In this document: one piece after another, positions 25,799-37,476 of the stretch
How the letters are laid out: each line of letters starts with the position of its first letter
Numbering within the stretch: position 1 is the stretch's first letter
From: Limnohabitans kasalickyi
GTDB lineage: Bacteria > Pseudomonadota > Gammaproteobacteria > Burkholderiales > Burkholderiaceae_C
NCBI GenBank assembly: GCA_965234325.1
Contig: OZ248407.1
Location: 1,550,001 to 1,614,000, forward strand
Direction: 5' to 3'
Length of the DNA: 64,000 nucleotides
The notes under the pieces: generated by a model
The model's database searches: none
What the model saw: only the letters and a program-made list of their open reading frames with translations
What the model was told of the DNA's origin: nothing
Translations under genes and position numbers: made by a program

Positions 25799-26620
25799 CT
25801 AGCCCCAAATGACAGAGCGCATCGCAATAGAAGCCAACTGATAGCCCTCGTTGAAAAACGCCACCGATTCACCCGCCTCTGCCGCGCCTGCAGCGTAAAG
25901 CAAGGGTAAAAAGTGCTCGACGCTGGGGTGTGCTTTTTTTGCAAGCTCGCCTTGGGCTTGAAACTCCACCAAAGTCTCTAAACACCCTGAGCTAATCTGC
26001 TCAGCCACCCATTGGTCGAATTCAATCACCCAGTCATAGGCTTCAGTATCGGCAGCGGAGCGATTCATGGTGCGCAGGTTGTGCACGGTATTGCCGCTGG
26101 CCAAGATCAAAACGCCATCTTCACGCAAAGCCCGCAGCTGCTGGCCGAATGCAAAGTGCTCAGCGGCCGGGCGTTGGACATCGATGCTCAGTTGCACCAC
26201 AGGAATATCTGCCGCAGGAAACATGGGCTTGAGCACCCCCCACGCGCCGTGGTCTAGTCCCCAATCGGTCAAGTCGATGCCCACGAGCAGACCGTTATTT
26301 GGCTGACGCAACAGCCGTGCCGTTTGCGCAATCCACTCAGGCGCGCCAGGTGCGGGGTATTGCTGGTCAAAGAGCTCTTGCGGAAAACCACCAAAGTCGT
26401 GGATGGTCTTCGGCTTATCCATGCCTGTGAGCCACCAACCTTGCGTGAGCCAATGCGCCGAAATACACAAAATTAGCTTCGGCTTAGGCCAACGCACCCC
26501 AAACTGCGCACCCAAGTTTTGCCAGGCCCGGCGATAAGCACGGTCTTCGATCACGTTCATGGGGCTGCCGTGCCCAACAAACAAAACGGGCATGCGCGTG
26601 GAGAAAGAAGGCAAATTCAT
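25799..26620 (-). CDS. LigB-type extradiol dioxygenase, YgiD/DOPA dioxygenase family
   Basis: The 273-residue protein belongs to the class III extradiol dioxygenases (YgiD-like, 4,5-DOPA dioxygenase). Metal-ligand histidines are visible in FVGHGSPMN, ISAHWLTQGWWLTG, GLDHGAWGVL and GNTVHNLR. In plants and bacteria, relatives open catechol-type rings; the natural substrate here is unknown. The gene converges with the aminotransferase gene and is divergent from phaZ, with no evident functional link. Confidence 0.88.
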   Translation of the reverse strand: MNLPSFSTRMPVLFVGHGSPMNVIEDRAYRRAWQNLGAQFGVRWPKPKLILCISAHWLTQGWWLTGMDKPKTIHDFGGFPQELFDQQYPAPGAPEWIAQTARLLRQPNNGLLVGIDLTDWGLDHGAWGVLKPMFPAADIPVVQLSIDVQRPAAEHFAFGQQLRALREDGVLILASGNTVHNLRTMNRSAADTEAYDWVIEFDQWVAEQISSGCLETLVEFQAQGELAKKAHPSVEHFLPLLYAAGAAEAGESVAFFNEGYQLASIAMRSVIWG

Positions 26621-26696
26621 ATTCGTCTTAGACAGTTATGTTTTATCAGTAAATTGGGGGACAAACTCCATTTTCAACCCCAACTCGACTGCTATA

Positions 26697-26707
26697 TTGC
26701 ACTGCAA
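26697..26707. promoter_or_regulatory. Short palindrome in the phaZ promoter
   Basis: TTGCA-C-TGCAA is a perfect palindrome 20 bases before the phaZ start. TGC/GCA dyads are reported for PhaR-type PHB repressors, so it may be such an operator; the assignment is tentative because the motif is short. Confidence 0.35.
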
Positions 26708-26726
26708 CATTTTTGAGACCACACCC

Positions 26727-28118
26727 ATGCTTTACCAAATCTTCGAAACCCAACGCAGCTTGATGGAACCGTTCGCAGATTTTGCGCAGGCTGCCGCCAA
26801 GATGTACAGCAACAGCACCTCTGCATTGGGCCAAAACCCCATGGCGCAACGCGTTTCTGCGGGCTACGACTTGCTGTACCGCTTGGGCAAAGACTATGTC
26901 AAGCCCGTGTTTGGCATCCAGTCTGTGGACGTGGACAGCACCAGCGTGGCCATTCATGAACGGGTCGAAATCGACAAGCCATTTTGTGAACTGCGCCGCT
27001 TCAAGCGCTTCACCGACGATGCCAACACACTGAGCAAGCTCAAGGGCCAACCCGCTGTCTTGATCGTGGCGCCCTTGTCAGGTCACTACGCCACGCTGCT
27101 GCGCGACACCGTCAAAACTATGCTCAAAGACCACAAGGTCTACATCACCGATTGGAAAAATGCCCGTTTGGTACCCCTGAGCGATGGCGAGTTCCACCTC
27201 GACGATTACGTGAACTATGTGCAAGAGTTCATCCGACACCTGCAAGGCCGCTATGGCAACTGCCACGTCATGAGCGTGTGCCAACCCACCGTCCCCGTGT
27301 TAGCGGCCGTGTCTTTGATGGCTAGCCGTGGCGAAACCACGCCGTTGAGCATGACCATGATGGGCGGCCCGATTGACGCCACCAAGTCCCCCACCTCGGT
27401 GAACAACTTGGCCACCAACAAGAGCTTCAGCTGGTTTGAAAACAACGTGATCTACCGCGTGCCTGACAACTTCCCTGGCGCCGGCCGTCGTGTCTACCCT
27501 GGTTTCTTGCAACACACCGGCTTTGTGGCTATGAACCCCGACCGTCACTTGAAGAGCCATTACGACTACTTCAAAGACCTGATCAAGGGCGATAACTCCA
27601 GCGTTGAATCCCACCGCGAGTTCTACGACGAGTACAACGCTGTGCTCGACATGGACGCCGATTACTATTTGGAAACTATCGACACGGTGTTCCAATCGTT
27701 CAAACTGGTCCATGGCACTTGGGAAGTCAAAAACGAGGCTGGCAAACTCGAATTGGTTCGCCCGCAAGACATCAAAAACACCGCCTTGCTGACCGTGGAA
27801 GGTGAGTTGGATGACATTTCCGGCTCAGGCCAAACTTTGGCAGCACACAACTTGTGTACGGGCGTCAAGCGTGAAGCACTCGACCACCTAGAAGCCAAAG
27901 GCGCAGGCCACTACGGCATTTTCAGCGGCCGCCGCTGGCGTGACATCGTGTATCCACACGTTAAAGCCTTTATCTTGAGTCACAACGACATCTCACCTGC
28001 AAAGGCAGTAACCAAGGCACCTGCAAAAAAGGCAGCGCCTGCGGCGAAGAAGACGACAGCTGCTGCTAAAAACACAGCGCCAGCCGCTAAAAAGGCGATG
28101 CCGGCTGCTAAGAAGTGA
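26727..28118 (+). CDS. phaZ: Intracellular PHB depolymerase
   Basis: This 463-residue enzyme would hydrolyse stored polyhydroxybutyrate granules. It matches the PhaZa-type family, which uses a Cys nucleophile: Cys185 in HVMSVCQPTVPVL, with candidate Asp in GELDDISG and His in GAGHYGIFSG. The ATG at 26727 gives MLYQIFETQR, a typical start of the family; an upstream frame lacks family sequence. Residues 423-463 form a low-complexity tail of repeated AAKK units, unusual for the enzyme and like the basic tails of histone-like or granule-associated proteins. The next gene starts within the last four bases. Confidence 0.92.
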   Translation: MLYQIFETQRSLMEPFADFAQAAAKMYSNSTSALGQNPMAQRVSAGYDLLYRLGKDYVKPVFGIQSVDVDSTSVAIHERVEIDKPFCELRRFKRFTDDANTLSKLKGQPAVLIVAPLSGHYATLLRDTVKTMLKDHKVYITDWKNARLVPLSDGEFHLDDYVNYVQEFIRHLQGRYGNCHVMSVCQPTVPVLAAVSLMASRGETTPLSMTMMGGPIDATKSPTSVNNLATNKSFSWFENNVIYRVPDNFPGAGRRVYPGFLQHTGFVAMNPDRHLKSHYDYFKDLIKGDNSSVESHREFYDEYNAVLDMDADYYLETIDTVFQSFKLVHGTWEVKNEAGKLELVRPQDIKNTALLTVEGELDDISGSGQTLAAHNLCTGVKREALDHLEAKGAGHYGIFSGRRWRDIVYPHVKAFILSHNDISPAKAVTKAPAKKAAPAAKKTTAAAKNTAPAAKKAMPAAKK

Positions 28119-28774
28119 GTCTCGCGCTTCGCATCAATGACGCCTTGCCGCAAACGCAATGCACGCGTTGCGGCTACCCCGACTGTCAACGTTACGCCGA
28201 GGCGATTGCCAACGGCGAAGCGGGCATCAACCAGTGTCCGCCCGGTGGCACCGAAGGGGTGGTGCGTTTGTCAGCTATCACCGGTCAAGCCATCACGGCG
28301 CTGAACCCTGAGAACGGCTTCGAAGGCCCACGCACGATCGCCATCATCGATGAAGCGTGGTGCATTGGTTGCACTTTGTGCATTGCCGTGTGCCCCACGG
28401 ATGCCATCGTGGGCAGCAACAAACGCATGCACACCGTGATCGAGCCGTATTGCACGGGTTGTGAGCTGTGCATCCCTGCCTGCCCCGTCGACTGCATTGC
28501 CTTAGAACCGGTGGACATGGCCCTCACCGGTTGGGCTGCTTGGCCACAAAACTTGGCCGATGTGGCGCGCCAGCGCTACGACGCGCGTGCCGTGCGCCTA
28601 GCGCGTGAAGCCAAAGAAAACGACGAACGCTTACAAGCCAAAGCGATCCAAAAATTGGCCGACCTGCCCGCCCATACCAAAGGCACAGACAACGCCCCTG
28701 AAGTCGACCGCAAGCGTGCGATCATTGAGGCCGCACTCGCCAAGGCCAAAGCCCGTCAGGCCAACCAGGCTTAA
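28115..28774 (+). CDS. rsxB: RsxB/RnfB-like ferredoxin, orphan
   Basis: The 219-residue protein resembles RsxB/RnfB: an N-terminal four-Cys domain (CTRCGYPDC ... QCPPGG) and two [4Fe-4S] motifs (CIGCTLCIAVCPTDAI and CTGCELCIPACPVDCI). It lacks the N-terminal membrane segment of classical RnfB, and no other rnf genes are nearby. The start is GTG, overlapping the phaZ stop as GTGA, so it depends on translation of phaZ. Orphan RsxB genes are usual in Burkholderiales as far as I know. The C-terminal 60 residues are Lys/Ala/Arg-rich and helical. Its electron partner is unknown. Confidence 0.85.
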   Translation: MSLALRINDALPQTQCTRCGYPDCQRYAEAIANGEAGINQCPPGGTEGVVRLSAITGQAITALNPENGFEGPRTIAIIDEAWCIGCTLCIAVCPTDAIVGSNKRMHTVIEPYCTGCELCIPACPVDCIALEPVDMALTGWAAWPQNLADVARQRYDARAVRLAREAKENDERLQAKAIQKLADLPAHTKGTDNAPEVDRKRAIIEAALAKAKARQANQA

Positions 28775-28839
28775 ACAACGCACGGTCAAATGGCAACCAA
28801 AGGGCAGCTTCTGCCCCATGCGCGATTTTCAAAGACCTC

Positions 28840-30042
28840 ATGCACACCCAACTCACTGCTCGCAGAGAACTTCTGCTCCTCTTGTCGCTCGCCGGCATTC
28901 AGTTCACACACATCGTGGACTTCATGATCATGATGCCGCTGGGGCCCCAGCTCACCCGTTTGTTTGGCATCAGCTTTGCTGAATTTGGATTGCTGGTTTC
29001 GGCTTACACGGTATCAGCAGGCTTGTCGGGCTTGTTTGCCACCACCTTCATCGACCGCTTTGACCGCAAGCATTTGCTCCTCACGCTGTATGTGTTGTTT
29101 GCCCTCACCACCGTGGCTTGCGGCATTGCGCCCACCTATGGCTGGCTGATGGCGGCACGCATTGCCTCTGGCTTTTTTGGTGGCGTGTTGTCCACCATGA
29201 CACAAACCATCATTGGCGATGTGGTGCCCTTCGCGCGGCGTGGTCGTGCCACGGGCATTGTGATGACGTCCTTCTCGGTAGCCACCGTGGCAGGCGTGCC
29301 GGTGGGCTTGTTATTTGCCAATCTGTGGGGGTGGCACTCGGCCTTCTTTGCCATTGGTGTGATGTGCATGGCGGTGGGAGCGATGGCCTACTTCAGCGTG
29401 CCCAAGCTTGACGCGCATGTCGCGCATGGCAAAGACAAACATGTGCTGCACGCCATGGGCCAAGTGCTGGGCGAAGCCAACCAACGCATGGCCTTGCTCT
29501 TGTCAGCCACCATGATGTTTGCCGCCTTCACCATCGTGCCTTACATCACGCTTTACATCCAAAACAACGCCATCATGACACCGGATGAAGTTCCATGGCT
29601 TTATGTTTGCGGCGGTGTGGTCACACTGTTCAGCGGCCGTTGGATGGGCGGCGTGACCGATCGTTTAGGCAAACGTGAGACCTTCCAACGCGCCGTGTTG
29701 TTCTCGATCATCCCGATGGTGGTGGTCACCCTGCTTCAACCCATGCCGCTGTTCTTTGTCTTGCTGGCCACCACCGCCATGTTTTTTGCCATGAACGCGC
29801 GCATGATCCCAGGCATGGCTTTGCTAACCTCCGCCGCCAACCCCAAATTTCGCGGCACCTTCATGTCACTCAATGGCGCCGTCCAATCGTTCTCGATGGG
29901 CATCGCCTCTTGGGTGGGCGGCATGTTGTTGCAGAGCGAGCCCAGCGGCCAAGTGACGCACTATTGGCTGTGCGCTGTGGTGGCAACCTGTGCATCTTTG
30001 TTGGCGTATGTGCTGTCCAAGCGGGTGTCCATGCACACGTAA
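28840..30042 (+). CDS. MFS transporter
   Basis: The 400-residue protein has twelve hydrophobic segments and the MFS loop 2-3 signature as DRFDRKHLLL, plus a second-half equivalent (GGVTDRLGKRETF). Layout and length fit the DHA1-type or AraJ-like sugar or drug exporters. The substrate is not evident. It follows rsxB by about 65 bases and converges with the propionyl-CoA operon end. Confidence 0.88.
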   Translation: MHTQLTARRELLLLLSLAGIQFTHIVDFMIMMPLGPQLTRLFGISFAEFGLLVSAYTVSAGLSGLFATTFIDRFDRKHLLLTLYVLFALTTVACGIAPTYGWLMAARIASGFFGGVLSTMTQTIIGDVVPFARRGRATGIVMTSFSVATVAGVPVGLLFANLWGWHSAFFAIGVMCMAVGAMAYFSVPKLDAHVAHGKDKHVLHAMGQVLGEANQRMALLLSATMMFAAFTIVPYITLYIQNNAIMTPDEVPWLYVCGGVVTLFSGRWMGGVTDRLGKRETFQRAVLFSIIPMVVVTLLQPMPLFFVLLATTAMFFAMNARMIPGMALLTSAANPKFRGTFMSLNGAVQSFSMGIASWVGGMLLQSEPSGQVTHYWLCAVVATCASLLAYVLSKRVSMHT

Positions 30043-30049
30043 TCACGCG

Positions 30050-30541
30050 TTAGGCGTGGGAGGCAGCCAAGGCCGCAAACGCCTTCACCACCTCAGGTGG
30101 CGCTTGCACCAACTCAATCAACACGCCCTCGCCGCCAATCGGGAACTCGTCGTTCGCCTTGGGGTGCAAAAACGTGATGTCAAAGCCCGCTGCGCCTTTG
30201 CGGATGCCGCCGGGTGCAAAGCGCACGCCTTGCGCGGTGAGCCATTCCACAGCCACAGGTAAGTCATCGATCCACAAGCCCACATGGTTCAAGGGCGTGG
30301 CGTGAACCGCAGGCTTTTTGTCAATGTCCATGGGTTGCATCAAATCGACTTCGACCTTGAAAGGGCCAACGCCGATGGCGCAAATGTCTTCGTCCACGTT
30401 CTCGCGTTCGCTTTGGAACGTGCCCGTGACCTCGAGACCGAACATGTCGACCCACAGTGTTTTCAAGCGCCCTTTGTCAGGGCCGCCGATAGCGATTTGT
30501 TGAATGCCCAGCACTTTGAATGGGCGGCTTACGGTGCTCAT
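30050..30541 (-). CDS. VOC-family protein, candidate methylmalonyl-CoA epimerase
   Basis: The 163-residue protein has two beta-alpha-beta-beta-beta units of the vicinal oxygen chelate fold. Its ATG abuts the pccA stop (TAAATG), so it is the last gene of the propionyl-CoA operon, where an epimerase converting (S)- to (R)-methylmalonyl-CoA is required between the carboxylase and the mutase. The metal-ligand regions are VLGIQQIAIGG, LNHVGLW and GVLIELV; the first ligand, usually His in epimerases, appears as Gln. So the epimerase role is inferred from context; a glyoxalase-type function remains possible. Confidence 0.75.
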   Translation of the reverse strand: MSTVSRPFKVLGIQQIAIGGPDKGRLKTLWVDMFGLEVTGTFQSERENVDEDICAIGVGPFKVEVDLMQPMDIDKKPAVHATPLNHVGLWIDDLPVAVEWLTAQGVRFAPGGIRKGAAGFDITFLHPKANDEFPIGGEGVLIELVQAPPEVVKAFAALAASHA

Positions 30542-32590
30542 TTATTCGAACTCCACAATCATCTGGTCCACGGTGAGTGACTCGCCTTTGGCGGCCACCA
30601 CTTTTTTGACCACGCCGTCTGCGGCAGCAAACAACACGTTTTCCATCTTCATCGCTTCAATGACGGCCACGCGCTCGCCCGCTTGCACTTTTTGGCCCAC
30701 AGCCACCGCCACATCAACCAACAAACCAGGCATGGGCGACAACACGTATTTGCTCAAATCCGGCGGTGCTTTGAAAGGCATGAGCTTGTGCAACTCGGCC
30801 ATGCGAGGCGACATGACCAAGGCGTCAATGCGCGTGCCGTTGTGTTGCACTTGCAACGCCAAAGGGTTCTTCAAGGTACCTCGCTCGACTTGCGCGGTGA
30901 AAGGCTTGCCGTTGCAAGTGCCTTCGATGCGGATGTCGTTCAAGCGTGACTTGCTTTCAATCGCATAGGTCTTGCCAGCGATGGTGATTTGCGCCACCCC
31001 AGGCTTGCCTACAAATTCGTCCACATGCACAGGCACATAACGGTTGTCGCCGCCCTGACCCAGTTCGACCACCGCATAGTCTTGACCAATTTGCACGTCG
31101 TAGCCCGGCAACTGTCCGCTCAAATTGGCAGCACGTTCGCGTGACTTGCGACGCACGAAGGCAGCCAAGGCGGCCAAAAAGTCATGGTCGTCATGCGGCA
31201 CGTCTTCGGCGCGGAAGCCTTGGCTGTACTGCTCGGCAATGAAGCCCGTGTTGAAGTCACCCGAAACGAACTTGGGGTGGGCCAACAAAGCTGCTTGAAA
31301 CGGGATGTTCGAGCTGATGCCACGGATCACAAAACCATTCAAGGCCTCGCGCATTTTGGCAATCGCGTCGTTGCGGTCTTTGCCGTGCACGATGAGCTTG
31401 GCGATCATCGAGTCGTAGAACATCGGAATCTCGCCACCGTCTTGCACGCCGGTGTCCACACGCACGCCGAACAAATCAGTGGTGTTGCCTTGGAACATGG
31501 TTTGTTTGGGCGTCTGAAAACGCACCAAACGACCCGTCGAAGGCAAGAAGTTGCGGAAGGGGTCTTCGGCGTTGATGCGGCATTCGATGGACCAGCCGTT
31601 GCGTTTCACATCGGCTTGGGTCAGCGTGAGTTTTTCACCCGCGGCGACGCGGATCATTTGCTCCACCAAATCGAGGCCGGTGATGGCTTCGGTCACGGGA
31701 TGCTCCACCTGCAAGCGGGTGTTCATCTCGAGGAAGTAAAAGCTCTGGTCTTTACCGACCACAAACTCCACCGTACCGGCCGATTGGTATTTCACCGCCT
31801 TGGCCAGTTGCACCGCCTGCTCGCCCATGGCTTTGCGGGTGGCCTCCGAGATGAAGGGCGATGGTGCTTCTTCAATCACTTTTTGGTGACGACGCTGGAT
31901 CGAGCACTCACGCTCGTTCAAATAAATCACGTTGCCGTGGCTGTCGCCCAGCACCTGGATTTCGATGTGACGGGGCTCTTCGACAAACTTCTCGATGAAC
32001 ACGCGGTCGTCGCCAAAGCTGTTGCGGGCTTCGTTGCGGCACGAGGTGAAACCTTCAAAGGCTTCCTTGTCGTTGAACGCCACGCGCAAGCCTTTGCCGC
32101 CGCCGCCGGCCGAAGCCTTGATCATCACGGGGTAGCCGATTCCCTTGGCGATTTCAACCGCTTTTTCGGCCGTCTCAATCGCGTCGTTCACGCCGGGAAT
32201 GCAGTTCACACCCGCAGCGCCCGCCAGCTTTTTGGATTCGATCTTGTCGCCCATGGCGGCGATCGAGAAGTGGCGTGGGCCGATGAAGGCAATGCCCTCG
32301 TCTTCGCAGCGCTTGGAGAACTCGGCGTTCTCGCTCAGAAAACCGTAGCCGGGGTGAATAGCTTGTGCGCCAGTCGCCTTGGCAGCCGCGATGATTTTGT
32401 CGGCGACCAAATACGACTCACGCGAAGCCGCGGGGCCAATCAACACGGCTTCATCGGCCAGTTGCACATGGCGTGCTTCTTTGTCGGCTTCGGAATAAAC
32501 GGCCACGGTTTTGATGCCCATTTTCTGAGCGGTAGCGATGACGCGGCAGGCGATTTCGCCACGGTTGGCAATCAGAATTTTTGTAAACAT
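30542..32590 (-). CDS. pccA: Propionyl/acetyl-CoA carboxylase alpha subunit, biotin carboxylase plus BCCP
   Basis: The 682-residue protein has an ATP-grasp biotin carboxylase domain (residues 1-450, with KASAGGGGKGLRV and FLEMNTRLQVEHPVTE), a middle BT-type domain and a C-terminal biotinyl domain with VIEAMKMENV near residue 645. Together with the beta subunit it carboxylates propionyl-CoA to (S)-methylmalonyl-CoA. It follows pccB by 20 bases with a strong AGGAG site. The operon with mutase and MeaB strongly favours propionyl-CoA over other acyl substrates. Confidence 0.93.
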   Translation of the reverse strand: MFTKILIANRGEIACRVIATAQKMGIKTVAVYSEADKEARHVQLADEAVLIGPAASRESYLVADKIIAAAKATGAQAIHPGYGFLSENAEFSKRCEDEGIAFIGPRHFSIAAMGDKIESKKLAGAAGVNCIPGVNDAIETAEKAVEIAKGIGYPVMIKASAGGGGKGLRVAFNDKEAFEGFTSCRNEARNSFGDDRVFIEKFVEEPRHIEIQVLGDSHGNVIYLNERECSIQRRHQKVIEEAPSPFISEATRKAMGEQAVQLAKAVKYQSAGTVEFVVGKDQSFYFLEMNTRLQVEHPVTEAITGLDLVEQMIRVAAGEKLTLTQADVKRNGWSIECRINAEDPFRNFLPSTGRLVRFQTPKQTMFQGNTTDLFGVRVDTGVQDGGEIPMFYDSMIAKLIVHGKDRNDAIAKMREALNGFVIRGISSNIPFQAALLAHPKFVSGDFNTGFIAEQYSQGFRAEDVPHDDHDFLAALAAFVRRKSRERAANLSGQLPGYDVQIGQDYAVVELGQGGDNRYVPVHVDEFVGKPGVAQITIAGKTYAIESKSRLNDIRIEGTCNGKPFTAQVERGTLKNPLALQVQHNGTRIDALVMSPRMAELHKLMPFKAPPDLSKYVLSPMPGLLVDVAVAVGQKVQAGERVAVIEAMKMENVLFAAADGVVKKVVAAKGESLTVDQMIVEFE

Positions 32591-32610
32591 GTTCTTCTTC
32601 TCCTAGCGGC

Positions 32611-34143
32611 TTAGAGCGGAATGTTGCCGTGCTTGCGCCACGGGTTTTCGATCTTCTTATCTTTCAACATCACCAGCGAGCGGCAGATGCGCTTGCGTGT
32701 TTCATGCGGTTGAATGACGTCGTCGATGAAGCCGCGTGCGCCCGCCACGAAGGGGTTGGCAAAACGGGCTTTGTATTCGGCTTCTTTGGCGGCCAGTTTC
32801 TCGGGATCGCCTTTGTCTTCACGGAAGATGATTTCCACAGCGCCCTTGGCACCCATCACCGCGATTTCGGCGTTGGGCCAAGCGAAGTTGACATCGCCGC
32901 GCAGGTGCTTAGAGGCCATCACGTCATACGCGCCGCCATAGGCCTTGCGTGTGATGACGGTGATTTTTGGCACCGTGCACTCGGCGTACGCGTAGAGCAA
33001 CTTCGCACCGTGCTTGATGATGCCGCCGTATTCTTGCGAGGTACCGGGCATGAAACCGGGCACGTCCACGAACGTGACCACGGGAATGTTGAACGCATCG
33101 CAGAAGCGCACAAAACGTGCGGCTTTTATGGAGCTCTTGATGTCCAAGCAACCGGCCAACACCAAAGGTTGGTTGGCCACGATACCGACGGTTTGGCCTT
33201 CCATGCGGGCGAAACCAATCAAGATGTTTTTAGCGTAGTCGGGCTGCAGCTCAAAGAAGTCGCCATCATCCACGGTTTTGACGATGAGTTCTTTCATGTC
33301 ATAGGCTTTGTTGGGGTTCTCGGGCACCAAGGTGTCGAGGCTCATGTCCATGCGGCCTGATGGGTCACCACTTGCACGCACGGGTGCTTTTTCGCGGTTG
33401 TTGAGCGGCAAGTAGTTGTAAAGACGGCGCAACATCAACAGCGCTTCGACGTCGTTCTCAAACGCCATGTCGGCCACGCCACTCTTGGTGGTGTGTGTCA
33501 GGGCGCCGCCCAGTTCTTCGGCCGTCACTTCTTCGTGCGTCACGGTCTTGACCACTTCAGGACCGGTCACAAACATGTAGGACGTGTCTTTGACCATGAA
33601 GATGAAGTCGGTCAAAGCAGGCGAGTAAACCGCACCGCCGGCCGATGGACCCATGATCATGCTGATCTGCGGCACCACACCGCTGGCCATCACGTTGCGT
33701 TGGAACACGTCGGCATAACCGCCAAGTGAGGCGACGCCTTCTTGAATACGTGCGCCGCCCGAATCGTTCAGGCCGATCACTGGAGCGCCCACTTTCATGG
33801 CTTGATCCATGATTTTGCAAATCTTCTCGGCGTGTGTTTCAGACAACGCACCACCGTACACGGTGAAATCTTGGCTGTACACAAAGACCAAGCGGCCGTT
33901 GATCATGCCGTAACCCGTCACCACGCCGTCGCCGGGGATCTTGTTGTCTTGCATGCCGAAATCGGTGCAACGGTGCTCCACAAACATGTCCCACTCTTCG
34001 AAGGTGCCTTCGTCCAGCAAGACCTCAATGCGCTCACGGGCGGTGAGTTTGCCCTTGGCGTGCTGTGCGTCAATACGCTTTTGCCCGCCGCCTAAGCGGG
34101 CCGCGGCGCGCTTCTTTTCCAATTGTTCGATGATTTCTTGCAT
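32611..34143 (-). CDS. pccB: Propionyl-CoA carboxylase beta subunit, carboxyltransferase
   Basis: The 510-residue protein is the carboxyltransferase partner of the alpha subunit. It has the two crotonase-like halves with GLNDSGGARIQEGV near residue 130 and FVDVPGFMPGTSQEYGGII near 370, and the usual length of PccB. The start region MQEIIEQLEKKRAAARLGGG is typical. The gene lies 35 bases after meaB on the same strand, within the propionate operon. Confidence 0.94.
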   Translation of the reverse strand: MQEIIEQLEKKRAAARLGGGQKRIDAQHAKGKLTARERIEVLLDEGTFEEWDMFVEHRCTDFGMQDNKIPGDGVVTGYGMINGRLVFVYSQDFTVYGGALSETHAEKICKIMDQAMKVGAPVIGLNDSGGARIQEGVASLGGYADVFQRNVMASGVVPQISMIMGPSAGGAVYSPALTDFIFMVKDTSYMFVTGPEVVKTVTHEEVTAEELGGALTHTTKSGVADMAFENDVEALLMLRRLYNYLPLNNREKAPVRASGDPSGRMDMSLDTLVPENPNKAYDMKELIVKTVDDGDFFELQPDYAKNILIGFARMEGQTVGIVANQPLVLAGCLDIKSSIKAARFVRFCDAFNIPVVTFVDVPGFMPGTSQEYGGIIKHGAKLLYAYAECTVPKITVITRKAYGGAYDVMASKHLRGDVNFAWPNAEIAVMGAKGAVEIIFREDKGDPEKLAAKEAEYKARFANPFVAGARGFIDDVIQPHETRKRICRSLVMLKDKKIENPWRKHGNIPL

Positions 34144-34178
34144 GGTTTTTCTTTCTTTACTCCAGGAAGATTTTCAAA

Positions 34179-35188
34179 TTAACCCTGCACTTGGTAAGCG
34201 CTGAGCAGTTGACGGGAAGCCGTCGAGGCGGCCAGCTGGCCCGCCGCGACTTGTTGACTCAATTCGGGCAGCAGCGCTTGCACACGGGACTGCGCCCTGA
34301 AGTTTTGTTTGAGGCCTGCGTCGATGCGTTCCCACATCCACGACAGGGCTTGGTTTTGACGGCGTTCAGAGAAGCGGCCGTTCTGGATTTGCAAGGCTTT
34401 GAACTCGCACACGGCGGCCCAAAATGCATCGACGCCTTGGTTTAGCAAAGCACTGAGCTTCACGACTTTCGGGTGCCACACCTCGGTGTTGCGGTGCGCA
34501 TGACCCGCGCTGCCGTGCATGCCCAGCAGCTGCAAGGCGCTGGTGATTTGCAGCTCGGCGCGAGTGGCCGCGATGGCGTCGATGTCGGCTTTGTTGATGA
34601 CCACCAAATCGGCAATCTCCATCACGCCTTTTTTAATGGCTTGCAAATCGTCGCCTGCATTGGGCAACTGCAACAACACAAACATGTCGGTCATGTTGGC
34701 CACAGCGGTTTCGCTTTGGCCCACACCCACGGTTTCAACAATCACCACGTCGTAACCTGCGGCTTCACACACCAACATCGACTCGCGCGTTTTCTCGGCC
34801 ACACCGCCCAAGGTGCCACTCGATGGGCTGGGGCGAATGTAGGCTTGCGCGTGTACGCTCAACAACTCCATGCGGGTTTTGTCACCCAAGATGGAGCCGC
34901 CAGACACGGTCGACGACGGATCGATGGTGAGCACTGCCACGCGGTGGCCCTGAGCAATCAAGTAGAGCCCCAAGGCCTCAATGAAGGTGGACTTGCCCAC
35001 GCCCGGCACACCACTAATTCCTAAGCGAAACGACTTGCCGGCGTGCGGCAGCATGGCGGTGAGCAAGTCGTCGGCCAAAGCACGGTGGTCGGTACGGGTC
35101 GACTCCAGCAGCGTGATGGCTTTGGCCATGGCGCGGCGCTGCACGGCAGCGTTGCCGTGCAGCAAGCCGTCGAGCAACTGCTCAGGTG

Positions 35189-35192
<4 letters not shown>
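34179..35192 (-). CDS. meaB: Methylmalonyl-CoA mutase GTPase chaperone
   Basis: The 337-residue G3E-type GTPase protects methylmalonyl-CoA mutase and gates its cobalamin loading. Walker A GVPGVGKST near residue 62, ETVGVGQSE near 152 and NKAD near 195 are seen. The start is GTG, overlapping the mutase stop as GTGA, so translation is coupled. It is also called ArgK in older annotation. Confidence 0.93.
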
Positions 35193-37366
<2,174 letters not shown>

Positions 37367-37476
37367 GTCAAATCACTCTAAAAATTAGGGTTGAAACCAC
37401 GGTTTTTGGAATCGGCGAAATCATATCATTCATAATTATTGATGCAAAATATTATCTGAACTTACAATCTCGTCCC
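37367..37476. promoter_or_regulatory. Divergent promoter region between the mutase operon and gntR
   Basis: The 110 bases between the two starts are very AT-rich at 37420-37460. A near-palindrome TCATAATTATTGA lies at about 37430-37442 and could be the operator of the GntR protein encoded next to it. No consensus can be proven by reading. Confidence 0.4.

Noticed and set aside
31184..32614. 476-codon open frame opposite pccA
   Set aside because: It is a mirror frame of the carboxylase alpha gene and shows no domain of its own.
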